Shown here: positions 33,001 to 44,392 of the stretch, in pieces
How the letters are laid out: every line of letters begins with the position of its first letter
Numbering within the stretch: position 1 is the stretch's first letter
From: Dinochytrium kinnereticum
Taxonomy: Eukaryota; Chytridiomycota; Chytridiomycetes; Chytridiales; Chytridiaceae
NCBI GenBank assembly: GCA_027604005.1
Contig: JADGJT010000045.1
Location: 1 to 64,000 of the forward strand
Direction: 5' to 3'
DNA length: 64,000 nucleotides
The notes under the pieces: generated by a model
Told to the model about the DNA's origin: nothing
The model's database searches: none
What the model saw: only the letters and a program-made list of their open reading frames with translations
Translations under genes and position numbers: made by a program

Positions 33001-36000
33001 AGGTGATCGGGTGTATTCCAAACCCATTCGCTGGGACAGAAGCCGAAGTCACCATGCTTCCAAATCCATTCCCTCCAGAGTTCAAAGTAGGGAGCACCCC
33101 ACCAGACCCCGAGCCAACCGAGGAAGTTGAGCCTTGCCGCTCGGCCTTCTTTGAGAAGACAGAGTAAAGATTTGTTGTAGAGTTGAGGTCTTCCAGAGCC
33201 CGTCGTGCAGTGTCAACATCCCTAAAGTGGATCCAACTATGGGAGGCGTCAAAGACAAGGCGCTCGAACCCTTCAAAGGTTTGAAGGTACTTGCGAAGCT
33301 CTGACTCAGACCAATACAGTGTCGATGTCCAGAGAACCTGCGTTGAAAAGTGCGGCAGCAGTTAGGCACAACGTAGATCACAAAAGAGAGCATCTCAACA
33401 AACAGCAAAAGCATCGAACGTCTATACAATTGTCAATCTCTCACCTTAGAAGCCTCTCCAAGCTCATCAATCTTCTTCTCCTCTGGCTCCTTCCTCGCAT
33501 AACTCGCCTTTACAAAGTTCGCTCCCAAAATAACCTTCATAGCCTCCTTGGCACATTCAAGGTCTCTCAAAACAACCCTAAAATTAGCCTGTCCAAACTG
33601 GATTCGCACAAACCCAACGAACCGCCGGCACATAGCCTTAATGTCCGACTGAGTATTTTTTTTAAAAAAAATAAATATATCAGCACCAACCAAACAACAA
33701 AAAAAAAACAAAAACATCCACACACCTTATCCATGCTCCCAAACCCCGACACGTAAATAGTCCTGGAAGGCAAAACCCTCTGCTCAGCAGCAACAGCCGC
33801 AGCAATGTTATACCCATTCCCCATGGCACCACCCTCAAACCCAGTCTGCGCACCAAAGAACCCCGCACTACCCGTCCCAAACTTCCCGCCCATCTGCTGA
33901 TGCAGCATCTGTCCATTCATAAGCCCACCAGCCCCAAAAAACGGTACATCCCCATCCTCCCCCTCACTGTATGGGAAGAGCGGGGCGCTCATGGGACCCC
34001 TCCACCCTCCAGAAGACAACGGTGGTTGTTGTGAGATCAGCCCGGTGAGTCGAGGAAGGCATGGCACAGATGGGACTTTTCGTGGGAGGCTGCGTAAGGG
34101 AAGCGGTTGTTGGCTGGAAGGAAGAGAAGGAGATTGTCCAGGTGGCTGGGTCCTAGCCATAATATTTCCGGTGGGTACTGAGTTCGACAACGTGACTGAG
34201 GAAGATGTTGAGGCCGATCTTCCCATCATCATCATCATCATCCTGGCATTAGACGCAGAAGGACCAGCAGGTGACGGCATCGGCCCACCCAATGCCATCA
34301 AGTTCAACGACTCAGATGACGGCACGCGGTAAGGCCCCTGCTGACCCGCGGCATTGTAACCCTGCATTCCAAACCCAATCCCAGAAGAAGAAGAACCAGC
34401 CGATGCTGGAGCCGACAAAGTCTGAGTCGTCGGTCCTTGAAAAGGCGGCATGGTCAATGAAGTCACAGCCGGAGCAGGCGTGGCAGCAGCATCCACGCCA
34501 GCCAAAAAGGAAGACGGCAAAATCTCCACAGCAAGATCAGTGGACCTCTCGAGATCTTCAAACGCCTTCACAGCACACTCATGGTCCTTAAACCTCAAGC
34601 AAACCCCCATCCCCAAAGCCGACGTCACTGTAGGCGAAGAAGAAGGCTGCTGCTGCTGCTGCTGCTGCTGGAGCGCCCCAAAATCAATCCTCAAAAACGC
34701 TTCCAACCCCTCCCTTCTCCCATACATCTCAATAACCCTGTCAGCATTCATCCAAGGCTCAAGTCGAATCAGCAGCAAAGGAGACGGCGGGAGAGTCCTT
34801 CCAGGCACGGCCCCTAGAACCGTGGCTCGTCCAGTGATGACAGCAATACGGTGAGACGCCGCTGCACTGGTCCATCCTCCCAGCGAGGTGACAAGCGACG
34901 GAGGCGGCAAATAAACTTGCTGTTGCGTCACAGCCATTCCCTCAGCAACGCCAAGTGGTCGGACATCCATTCTCGTCGTCTTCATCAACGCATCAGCCGC
35001 TATAACAGCAGCCTGCGGGCTTCCGAACGCCAAGAGAAGAGTATCACCAGGTCCAAACGACAAGAACCTAAACCCTTCAAGCCTGGCAAAGTGTCTACGA
35101 ATGGACGCCATCCCCAGATCATCAGGGAGACTGCCAACGTGCACGAATCCGAGGGTGTCAAAGAAAGCTGACAGGGCAGCTGTGGGATTAGACGGGTTTA
35201 AGGAAGGCTGCTGCTTCTGGCCATAATGCTGCGATTGCTCCGCTGAATGACTGGAAGTGACTCCCATTGATGAGGACTCATCAGTGGAAAGTGAGGTCAA
35301 GAACCCAAACACCATCAGCAACGCATCCGTCCCCTCCTCCCCGCGAAGCAAGGCGAAATCCTCAACCTCAAACACCTTTGCCTCCAAGCAAGTGCACTTC
35401 CCCAAATCCTCCCCGGCCGCTTCCGCAAACGATGCGCTCGCAAACGAAGCATACAGCGCAACCTCCCCATCCTCATCTCTACCCTCCTCCCCATCCCAAA
35501 TCAGCCTCCCAGAAGCAGGTCTGGGCGTCCCCTCATCCTCCTCCTCACCCCTCCCGCAGCCCTCCCTCACAATCCTCAAGCACCTCTCAACAAGCGCCCC
35601 AACATCGTCCGGGAAAATCCTCACAGAGGTCACACCACCATAACATTTCATGATCTTGCCAAGCTCCTCCGCGCAAAGGCTACCCCAGTCCGTTCTCGAG
35701 ATTTTAAGAATGCAGGACATCCAGGAGGTCGGGGTTGGGAAGCCAGAGGGTGGTTGGGTTGGGGCCTTGGATTTTGATGTTGATGTGGGCGAGGGTAGAG
35801 GCGCTGATGGAAGGTCGTGGGGGGCTGTCCAGTTTGCCTCAATGGCGGTGCTGCGGCGCATCGTCTCCAAAGCGTGCGTTGCAGATTTTAGCGTATCAAA
35901 GGTGAGCACGGAAGAGCCTGATACGGAAAGCGCAGATGGAGAGATAGCGTTAAAACAAGCACACAGCAACAGAAGAGAGTTGGAGAGAGAGGGAGAGAGA

Positions 36001-37508
36001 GAGCGAGAGAGGACATCAATCCCACAACATAAAAAAGATCGCGCACGTGCAACCCAGGATAATCCAGACTCAACCCGTTGAAAGGGGAAGAAGGAAAAGA
36101 AAGAACGAGCGGCAATCCTACAGAGTAAGGAGGATGGCGCAACCCAAGATAATCCAAACTCAAGAAAAGGAACCAAAACGCGCAACCCTTGGAAGGGGCA
36201 AAGAGAAGAAGAAGAAGACGAAGAAAACAAGAAGAGGGAACGGGCATCGATCCCATAGGGTAAGAAGGGCGTCGCAATCCAAGATAATCCAAATTCAGGA
36301 AAGGAGCCAAAAGCGAGGACGAGTTGGAAAGGAGGAAAATAAAAAGGAAAACGAAAAGCCAAAGACTCACCATCCCCCCTAAAATAAATCCTCAAAAATC
36401 CAGGATAAGCGGCCCTCACGTAATCCAACAGATCCGCCCTATCCTTCCCATCCGGCAACCCACTCACGGTCAGAAACCTGTTACTCTCCACTCCTCTCAT
36501 TCCCTCAAAAGGTGATGGTGGCGTGATGGAAAGCAATGCACCAGGCGGAGACGAAGCAGAGGAAGCAGTTGTGTTGGTCGAAGAGCAAGAAGATGACGCC
36601 GATGAGGACGATTGAGAGCGTCCACGCTGCTGCTCATGAAGCGCTTGCTGAGAGATCTGCGAAAGCGCGGGTTGGGAGGACGGACGGTCATTCGCCTGTC
36701 GCGGGAGCGTATCATCATGGCGGGAGGCAAGTTGGTGGTGGTGTTGTCCAGCAGGATGATTGGGGATGGGAATAGCCGGCGGATGATGACTCGAGTGCTC
36801 TTGCTGATGATGGTGGTGAGGCTGTTGAATGGATGGTTGAACCTGCTGCTGCTGCTGCTGCTGCTGCATTGGTTCAGCAGCGGCAGTGAAATTCGCCTCC
36901 TCCTGTTCAAACGTCGTAGCAGCTCGGTTCCCAGCAGGTCCAGCAGCAACCTGATTCCTACTCATATGAGCAAACCCCGAGGCACCACCGTTATTAAAGT
37001 GCGGAAAGTGTGAGCCCTCGGCAGACAGGTGCTGCATGGAGGGTGTTGAGAACTGATTCGGATGCTGAAGTGGTTGGAACGGGTGAGGTGTAGGATTATT
37101 CTTTTGGAACGGCTGTCCAACCATCCCAGCATGAACCAGTTGTCTGCGTGGGTCCATTCCCGCAGCCGCGGTGGCTCCCGCTCCCGCTGAGAAAGGTGGT
37201 GGAGGCATGCTGTGAAGTTGCTGCTGCTGCTGGTGATGTTGCTGAGGGTGAATGGAAAGATGATAAGGATGGATCTGCTGCTGTTGCTGCGGTGGCTGCT
37301 GGTCGACCACCATACCCTGTTGGGGAATTTTTGAAGAGGCAACAGAGCCTTGCATGGGCGGACGAAAGGAGAAAGGGGATCCTGACCCGCCAAGGTTGAA
37401 GAGCGATGGGGAGGAGGAGGACGACGACAGTGATGTACCGTCCAAACGAAGATGCTGCTGTTGCTGCTGATGCTGTTGCAACTGATAAGAGTGTGTGGGG
37501 TGTGTCAT
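30032..37508 (-). CDS. Giant multi-RRM, polyQ protein (seven RRM-like units); function unknown
   Basis: Six exons (36371-37508, 33726-35917, 33445-33648, 32309-33337, 31902-32204 and 30032-31840) close to 2,224 residues. The first 360 residues are Gln/His/Pro/Ser-rich. RRM-like units follow: 1 (NRFLTVSGLPDGKDRADLLD), 2 (MSCILKISRTDWG), 3 (FVHVGSLPDDLGMASIRRHF), 4 (PLLLIRLEPWMNADRVIEMY), 5 (RTIYVSGFGSMDK), 6 (TLYWSESELRKYLQTFEGFE) and 7 (NIIIIRNSAITDEGELRTIL). Units 6 and 7 each begin at an exon start in phase 0. A roughly 260-residue Ser/Gly linker separates 6 and 7, and the last 600 residues are disordered. I do not recognise an orthologue. RNA binding in the cytoplasm or in granules is inferred from RRMs plus polyQ. 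RNP1/RNP2 aromatic residues are poorly kept, so some units may bind protein instead. Confidence 0.75.
34646..34671 (-). repeat. CAG tract (polyQ) inside RRM-like unit 4
   Basis: Uninterrupted CTG/CAG triplets encode eight Gln within unit 4 of the large RRM protein, between FLRIDFGAL and the VCLRFKDHECA strand. A length-variable tract here would lie in a loop of the fold. Confidence 0.75.
35918..36370 (-). other. 453-bp stop-free intron with internal tandem repeats
   Basis: Donor GTGAGT (36365-36370) and acceptor CAG (ending 35918) interrupt RRM-like unit 1, and splicing joins YFRGDG to SSVLTF, restoring the fold. The intron is a multiple of three and has no in-frame stop. On the plus strand it holds about three imperfect repeat units of 90-130 bp sharing the core CAAnCCAnGATAATCCA (near 36050, 36140 and 36275). 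It is much longer than the window's usual introns. Confidence 0.65.
36842..36866 (-). repeat. CAG tract (polyQ) in the N-terminal low-complexity region
   Basis: Eight CAG codons in a row in the Gln/His-rich N-terminal part of the giant RRM protein. Many other CAG/CAA and CAT/CAC codons surround it between 36,700 and 37,500. Confidence 0.7.
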
Positions 37509-39837
37509 GCTATCTAAAAGTCCCAGAGCAACGAGGCGACCAGGACGCAAGCAAGCCACCAAGACGCAACAAAAGCGAGCACAGAGAGGCCTCCTCCGTC
37601 GACGACGTCTCCAGGGAGTCAATCAACCCGTCGGTCCGTCTGTCCGCAAGCTAGCCCTGTCGCAAAGTGCACAGCGAGCAAGAAGCTTGGAAGCAGTTCC
37701 ACAAGCTCAGGCAATACGGGTCAAGCAAGAAGAACAAGGAGAACCAAAAAAAGCGCTGTGAGCAGAACCCGCCCGTCTCCCACTCGCGCATGCAAAAATG
37801 TAAATGAACGGCAGCGATGTCGTGTCGCTCGACGGCCCCTCGAGAGGTGGCGGCAAGACGGGATTGTGCGGACCACCACAGAGCAAATGCGGTCCAGTGG
37901 AGTGCAGTCCTTGCTGCACCCCTCCTTGTCTTTTTCTTTTTTGTCGTTTGGAGCTCTGGCTGCCAGTCTTTTTGACGGGTTGGCCTTCACAGATCACCTC
38001 GCTCGCTCGGTTATTCCCCAGTTGACGGCCCTACCCGCGCGTCGTCCAGCAGACTAAAAGAGGCGGTGGAGGTGCTGGGTGATGGACCGGTTTTTTGCGG
38101 GTGCGACTACTGGCGTCCGCTTGGCTGGGTTTTTTTTTTTTGCTTGTCCCTTTTTTTTTTTTCGGGTGTTTTTTTGTTTTTTGTTTCTTTTTCTGCTGCT
38201 GTTCTTTTCACCTATAGGGCTTATTTATCATAATAATTATAATGTTACTGTTATTATTTATTATCATTTGGATAATCATTAATTGTTTGTCCATGCTGCA
38301 CTGGTTAAATAAAAGTGCTTTACACGGCCTCATAAAGGCTGACAATAATGCCAGCTGCAGCCAAAGTGCGATAATAATCATCTGAATAGCCGCGGTGCAT
38401 TGCTGATGCAGATCAGGGCAGGAGGAAGTTCCTCAGCAAAGTGAGCGTGCATTGAAGCCAGCATATCCAGCGCCAATGCCGTCGAACTAGCAGCATCTCG
38501 ACAGCGACAGCGACGACGTTTGAACCTCCTCGTTCTAAGAAAGAAGAGAAAACTCTTTTAATGATTTCTTCCTTGACACACACACCCCTTCACCTTCCGT
38601 TCGGTGTTTGAGCTGCGACCCACCACAGCAAAGCGTTCTCCTTTTGCAGCACTTGCGCATTTCATGAGCATTTTAAATATCCTCCGCAAAACAAGAATAA
38701 TAATGTTATTATCATCATCGGAAAATAATAATAATAATAATTAAAATTGAATTTATTTTGCGCTGGCGCAAAGGACACACACACCCACAGGACCCTTTCC
38801 ACCGCTGTACTGGCTGCAATTGGTTTTCATGCCTTGCCTCCCCTGACTGACCTGACTGGACCCACCCACACCACACCCACTCATCAGTTGTTATTTATCA
38901 TTGGCTGCTGCTGCTGCTGCTTGCTGCGGATGCGTGCTGGAATATTATTATTAATAACTTTTATATCATGCATTGAGCAATAAAATAACAATGGCTGTGA
39001 ATATTCAAAGGAAGATCACTTTCAATTGACGGAGGATGATTCCCAGTAATAATAATAAGGGCAAACGGCTGTTCCTCTGAATTCATGAATTTCTTTTTTT
39101 ATTCACAGGCAGACAGCAGACAAGAGAGATAAGGCCAGAGAGAGAGGGGAAGACGACCCCCATACCGCTTCCTTTCCATTGCGTCTCATGCCATCGGGGC
39201 ACCATCGGGGAACGAAAACAAGAGAGAGCCTTTGATTCGTGCGTGAACAAAAAGAAGAGTAAAAAGAATGCCATCATATCCTTCTTAACTTGCCTCCAGT
39301 CACCAGAGATTAGAGAGTCAAGTAAAATAAAAAAAAATCACACTTTAAGTCTGCAAGTTCGGAGTTTGAAATATCAACAGCAGCGTTGCACCAGCCTGTG
39401 AGACCAGCACGCGCAAAGGACCCCTCCACACTGCGACTCGAACCCAATTCACACCATTCACATTTACAACAATAAACAATAATAAAAATAAAAAAAGAGA
39501 GAGAGAAGAAGAAAAGGGGGATTTCAGATCTTGAAATATTTATTACGAAAAAGAACAGAAAGAACTGGAGGAAAAAAATATAATGGAAAGAGGCCACCAA
39601 AACCCCAACTCAACCACCAACGGAAAAAGAAAAACAAAAAAACCCTGCAGCAACCTCCTTAACGTCAACACCAACAAACAACAACAACAACAAAAAAAAA
39701 AAAAAAGGAAGAGAGAACCACACTGCTCAACTCAACACGGCCGAGATAGACAACTCGCGTAAGAGAAACAAACAATCAGAAAGAGGGGTTGTAGGGATTT
39801 GCAAAAAAAAAAAAAGGAAAAAGGGAAACCATCATCT
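37509..39837. promoter_or_regulatory. Long intergenic region upstream of the giant RRM gene
   Basis: 2.3 kb separates this start from the RPN2 stop, against under 400 bp for many pairs here. It includes T-rich runs (38,130-38,190), TAA/ATA repeats (38,700-38,745; 39,046-39,056), a CA run near 38,776 and A-rich sequence near 39,690. It should hold the giant gene's promoter and the RPN2 3' UTR. No open frame looks coding. Confidence 0.45.
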
Positions 39838-42800
39838 TCAAACAGTTCCTGGAGCAGTGGGGGTAGCAGCAGTTGCCGAAGCCGCAGCACCAGCGTTACC
39901 AGCAGACCGGTCTACCAAACAATGAAAAAAAGAGAAAAAAAAGTTTAGCACACCAATCCAAAAAAGCATCACCACCAAAAGTCCCCCAAAAGAAGAAGAA
40001 AAAAGAAACAAAAAACGAGAGAAGAAAAAAAACATAGTAAAAACCCACCAATTGAATTCAAAGGAATAATCTCCTCAGTCTCCTCCGGCCTCCGATCATG
40101 CATGATCAAAATCCCTCCAGTCAACTCCTTCTTAACAGGAACGTACCTCGAGTTCTCCTTAAAGCTCACAACCTTCAGCTGCGATGGAAGAACTCGCGAA
40201 AGATTGTCAAGCGTCTCAGACGTCGGCTCCTTCTTCTTCTTTGCCGCAGGCTTCTCCTTCTCCGCATCAGCCTACATTTTATATCACACAAAGGTCAACA
40301 CCACTGACATGACAAAGAGCGTTGAAAAACAAGGAAAAAATTAAAACTCCCTACCTTCTCATCTTTAGGCGTCTCGGGCACATCCTTCTTCTCATCCGTC
40401 TCCATAGCGTCATCCTTGTGCGCCTTCTTGGCCCTGGCCATCGCCCTCGCCGTAGTGGAGAGAACAGCGGTCGCTACCTTCTCAACTTCCTTAGTCTCGG
40501 GGGGCTTCATGGGAGGGGGGTAAGCAAACAGAGAGGGGCGAGCGTTTGAAACAAAGTCAAGCTTAGGGACCTGATACAAAATATCAAAAGAAAATTTTTA
40601 TTTTAGAAGTGCAATTCACATAGGAGAGAAGAGAAAGATGGAGAAAAAGGCAACCAAGATTCTTACCTCCAAGTTCTTGTTAACCCCAATGATAGCAGTA
40701 GGAGTAAACGCCAGACTCAAGAAATGAGTCAACGGGTACCAGTACCAAAACTGCGTAAACACCGCCATCCCAACAATGGCCGACATATTTGGCAACCCCG
40801 AGGGGCTTCTCATCGAGATGCTCATATTCCTTCCACCGGCATCCAAGATCCCCTGTCCAAGTACAGCCCCAAAAACAGCCATAACATCCTCATGACGATC
40901 AGCGATTATCGTTTCAAACTGCTTACGAACAGCCTCAACCCTCGGGCACGATGCCTCATTCTGCTGAACAAGAATCATGGCAAGCGCAATCAACGCCCCC
41001 TGTCGAACAAAATCAACAGGGTCCTTCGTCATCGGTTCAATCAGCTCCAAAGCCTCAGGAAGGGCGGTTCCGGCGCAGGAGATACCAAGGGCGAGAGTGG
41101 CGCCGTATCGGACATGAGGGTTAAAGCTCTCAGAGAGGAGCTGGACGACTCGAGGAACCTGCGAGGGTGTGCGGAAGAGTACAAAGCCGAGGGAAGTGAC
41201 GGCGGCGCGACGGACATCGTCGTTCACGTCCGAGACAGCAACATGAAGGAGCTTCTTAATGGCCTTGTTGCTACCAGTACCGCTGTAAGCCATGGCCACC
41301 GTGTAAATTCCAGAGTAACGAAGAATTGGATCCTGAAAAGGGAAAGGCCATTGTAAACCACTATTAAGAACAAAGCCAATGGTGCTAGTGCTATACCTTA
41401 TCGGTCGTGAGCTCCTCAATGAGAACGTCAGCACCTTCCTCCTTTCCATACATGATAAGCGCAATTCCGATGGCAATGCCACGAATAATCTTCTCATGCT
41501 GGGTCTCATGCGCGTACTGAAGCATCTCCTCAATGGCCTTCGCATTGGCAGTCCCGAGCATAATCAGGCCCATAGCGATGCCGGCCGCCTCACCAGCCAC
41601 AGCGCTGTCGCTAAACATGATGTTCTTGAGATCCTCATAGATTGCTTGAAACAAGAAGGGAGGGGTAATTAGTCTTCGGCAAAGAAACCGTCACCGCCGT
41701 ACCATCACTTCCAGTGGCCATGCCAGCAACACCAAGACCAAGACAAGCACCATGCTGAATGTTTTCAGTTTGAGTGTTCTTGAGGGCGTTGGTAAGGTAG
41801 TCGAGGACACCAGCACCGTGGTTAGCGTGTATCAATCCAAGAGCAAAGAGAGAACCACCCTCTGAGTAAGAGGAGCCAGTCACACCCTCTTTCGGGAGAT
41901 ATGGCCCTAGGAGAGCCATACCCAGCGATATTTGTCCCTATTTAAGAAAGCTATATTTAGTCCCCTTCGTATACTAAAGATTGTACATCGCTAAGAAAGA
42001 CTACCGCTCTCAGAATAAAAGAAAATCAATAAAAGAAGATTTGCCCGCACCTTGTGAATAACTCCCAAAGCCGCAGTAGCAATGAACTTGGTCCAGTTAG
42101 TAGCTTTAGCAAGCCATTCCAAATTCTGCCTCAAGAAATCATCACTGGTGGTCCCAGCATTCATGTATGCATTCGCAACAGTGATGGCCTGGTGGTAGAC
42201 CGAGCTCCTGGACTCAAGCGCCTCCCTAGTCTTCTTCAAAATTTGCAAATCGCTATGGTTGTTCCTCGACAAGAATTCCAAGTAAAGTCGGATAGATAGC
42301 TGACCAGACAAAATGGTCCTGATCTTGCCAAACGCTTCATCGTGGGGGTCAACCACAACAGCGGCCGGGGTAGCGATGAGCGGGGTCGCTTCGTCCGTCT
42401 CCATTGCGTCGACGTTCTCGGTAGGGGTGGCAGCTATGGCGGTCGAGGGAGCCTCAGCGGGGGCAGCTCCAACGGGAAGCTGGGCCAAGACCTTTGTTAG
42501 GAACTCCTGGGTGGCGTTCCCCTCGAGATCGAAGGCAATTTGATAAGCCAGAAGAGCGTGGTAATCATCTTTTTTAACAAGACCCTCAAGCAGACTCGCG
42601 GCATTGTTATAGTCGTTGAGGTAAAGGTAGCACTTGCTGGTAGCAAAGTAATCGGGCTCATCCAAGTTGCCGTAAAGCTTCACCAAAAGCCGCAGAACCT
42701 TTTTCAATAAAAAACAAGGTCAGAAAAAACGCGCTCCAGAGTGGGCTGTGAGAACCTTATTTCTAAAGTCAACGTGCTGAATGATACTGATGCAGGCCTC

Positions 42801-43617
42801 AAGAACGTAAGAAAGGAGCTCCTTCTGCGAATTGCCCTTCACTATAGCTGTCTCAAGGACGTCCAAGCGAAGTGACTCCAACGCGATGCCAATAGCCTGC
42901 TTGAACTCCCCATCAGCATAACACCTTTTAAACATCTTCTCAACCACAGCCTCTAATCTGGGGTCAATAACGGAAGTCTCGGGGTCGCCATTTCGCAGGC
43001 TGATGTAAGTATCAATGGCCTTGGCTGTACGGGCGTTAGATGCCATTTCTAGCAGATCAAGATGAGTTTCTTACAGATAATGGTCTCGATGTACTCGGGC
43101 TTGTTGGCTGGAGACTCGAACAAATCGGCTGCTCCGAGAGCAAACGTTAAGGACTCGTCAAACTCCCCAAGGTGGTAGTAGACCTAATGGAAATGCCATG
43201 TTACATTACAACAAAGCAGTCATAGCAATGTGACCCCGAAAAAAGACAAACCTTGGACGTCACAAGGGCGGCGAGTTGCCTTTCCTTGAACTCCTCATTT
43301 TCGTAAAGAATCTCACTGGTATAAAAAGGAGAGTCAGCCAATGGCCATGCTGGCGGGGACGATTTTTTTCAGTATGTGGCAAACTCACATCTTGGAGACC
43401 TCGTCGGCAATCTCAGCCCAAAACTGGTCCACCATGACATTGAGCTGTTGGAGGGCATGAACCTGAAGCTCCTCGTCCGTCTCATCCAGCAGGGAGATGA
43501 CTCCAGCTATGAGTTAAAAAACAGATAAGTCGAGTGAGTTGTCCGTGTTGAAAAGAGGTCCACAGAGGCAGTCAAACAAAAGAATATGCAACCTGCCGAA
43601 GTCAGTGTCTGAACCAT
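39838..43617 (-). CDS. RPN2: 26S proteasome regulatory subunit RPN2 (PSMD1)
   Basis: Twelve exons close to 964 residues: 43593-43617, 43389-43506, 43252-43315, 43075-43183, 42756-43024, 42051-42698, 41703-41937, 41397-41644, 40667-41332, 40355-40570, 40049-40271 and 39838-39911. The N-terminus [20 protein letters not shown] and [14 protein letters not shown] matches Rpn2. The middle has [18 protein letters not shown]. The PC-repeat toroid shows Gly/Ala-rich units such as [20 protein letters not shown] and [20 protein letters not shown]. The tail has [20 protein letters not shown] and a Lys-rich stretch, then [20 protein letters not shown]. Rpn2 is the scaffold of the 19S base that binds Rpn13 and links to Rpn1 and Rpt subunits. 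Length matches the family (945 in yeast). RAD23, a proteasome shuttle, lies 10 kb away. Confidence 0.93.
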
Positions 43618-44392
43618 TGTGACAATCGCTCAGCAGAGGCCGTGTGAGGAGTATGGGATGCGAGGGTGTTAACGGATGCGGATGCGGGGTGGAGCAGCTT
43701 TTTCCTTGTGCCTTGTTCCTGCATCAAATGAACAGTGTGAGTACCCCAGCAACAACAAAGCAAGCAAACGCGGCCATCCGGCATCCACCGCATGATGGCC
43801 AGCGTCCTCGTCCGTCTTCCATCCAGCACCGAGGCAGCAGCAGTGGCAGCAGGATGTCGTCAACTTCGCACTCACCAGCAAGGGGGTGGGTGGGGTTGTT
43901 ATTTGCAAATGGACGCGCAAGTTTGCAAGTTTTTTCTCTTCTGCCAGACGAAAATTTCGTCTGCTCAAACTGCCTCAATTTCATCGCGTCGTCCTCAGCA
44001 AACGACGACCAGCAGCGGAGACGGACGACACCCAACCCACGCATCGATGCGTGACTGCCCTTATCCTAGCGCTATCTGCATACGCTGATGGTTTGGCGTG
44101 TATGGAATTCTTTTCACCGTGCGTCTGCTGTCTCGTGGATCGGGCATGCATCCTCTGTCGCGTGTGCCCGCCGCGTGCGAGCGCGCTCGCCCATCCAAAC
44201 CTTCCATCCATAACCGCAGTTCTCTTTTGATGTTGTGCTGCAACTCGATGCCTGCAACCACCGTCTCGTCATACACATGGGATGCACATTATGTCAACCC
44301 ACCAGAAGATTGACATCCCTCCCAAATTCGCTATTCGATTGTTCCCCGAACCTGCCATCGCTTTGCTCCAGGTCTAGGACGATTAAGACGCC
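43618..44392. promoter_or_regulatory. Divergent intergenic region between RPN2 and RIB43A
   Basis: 775 bp between two start codons. Small open frames on both strands overlap one another and look like chance. I cannot point to a proteasome-type control element with confidence. Confidence 0.4.

Noticed and set aside
39350..39480. Possible tRNA, from GGGTTCGAGT on the minus strand near 39,430-39,450
   Set aside because: The loop resembles a T-arm, but flanking bases do not form a T stem, and no acceptor, D-arm or anticodon stem can be built at the right distances.
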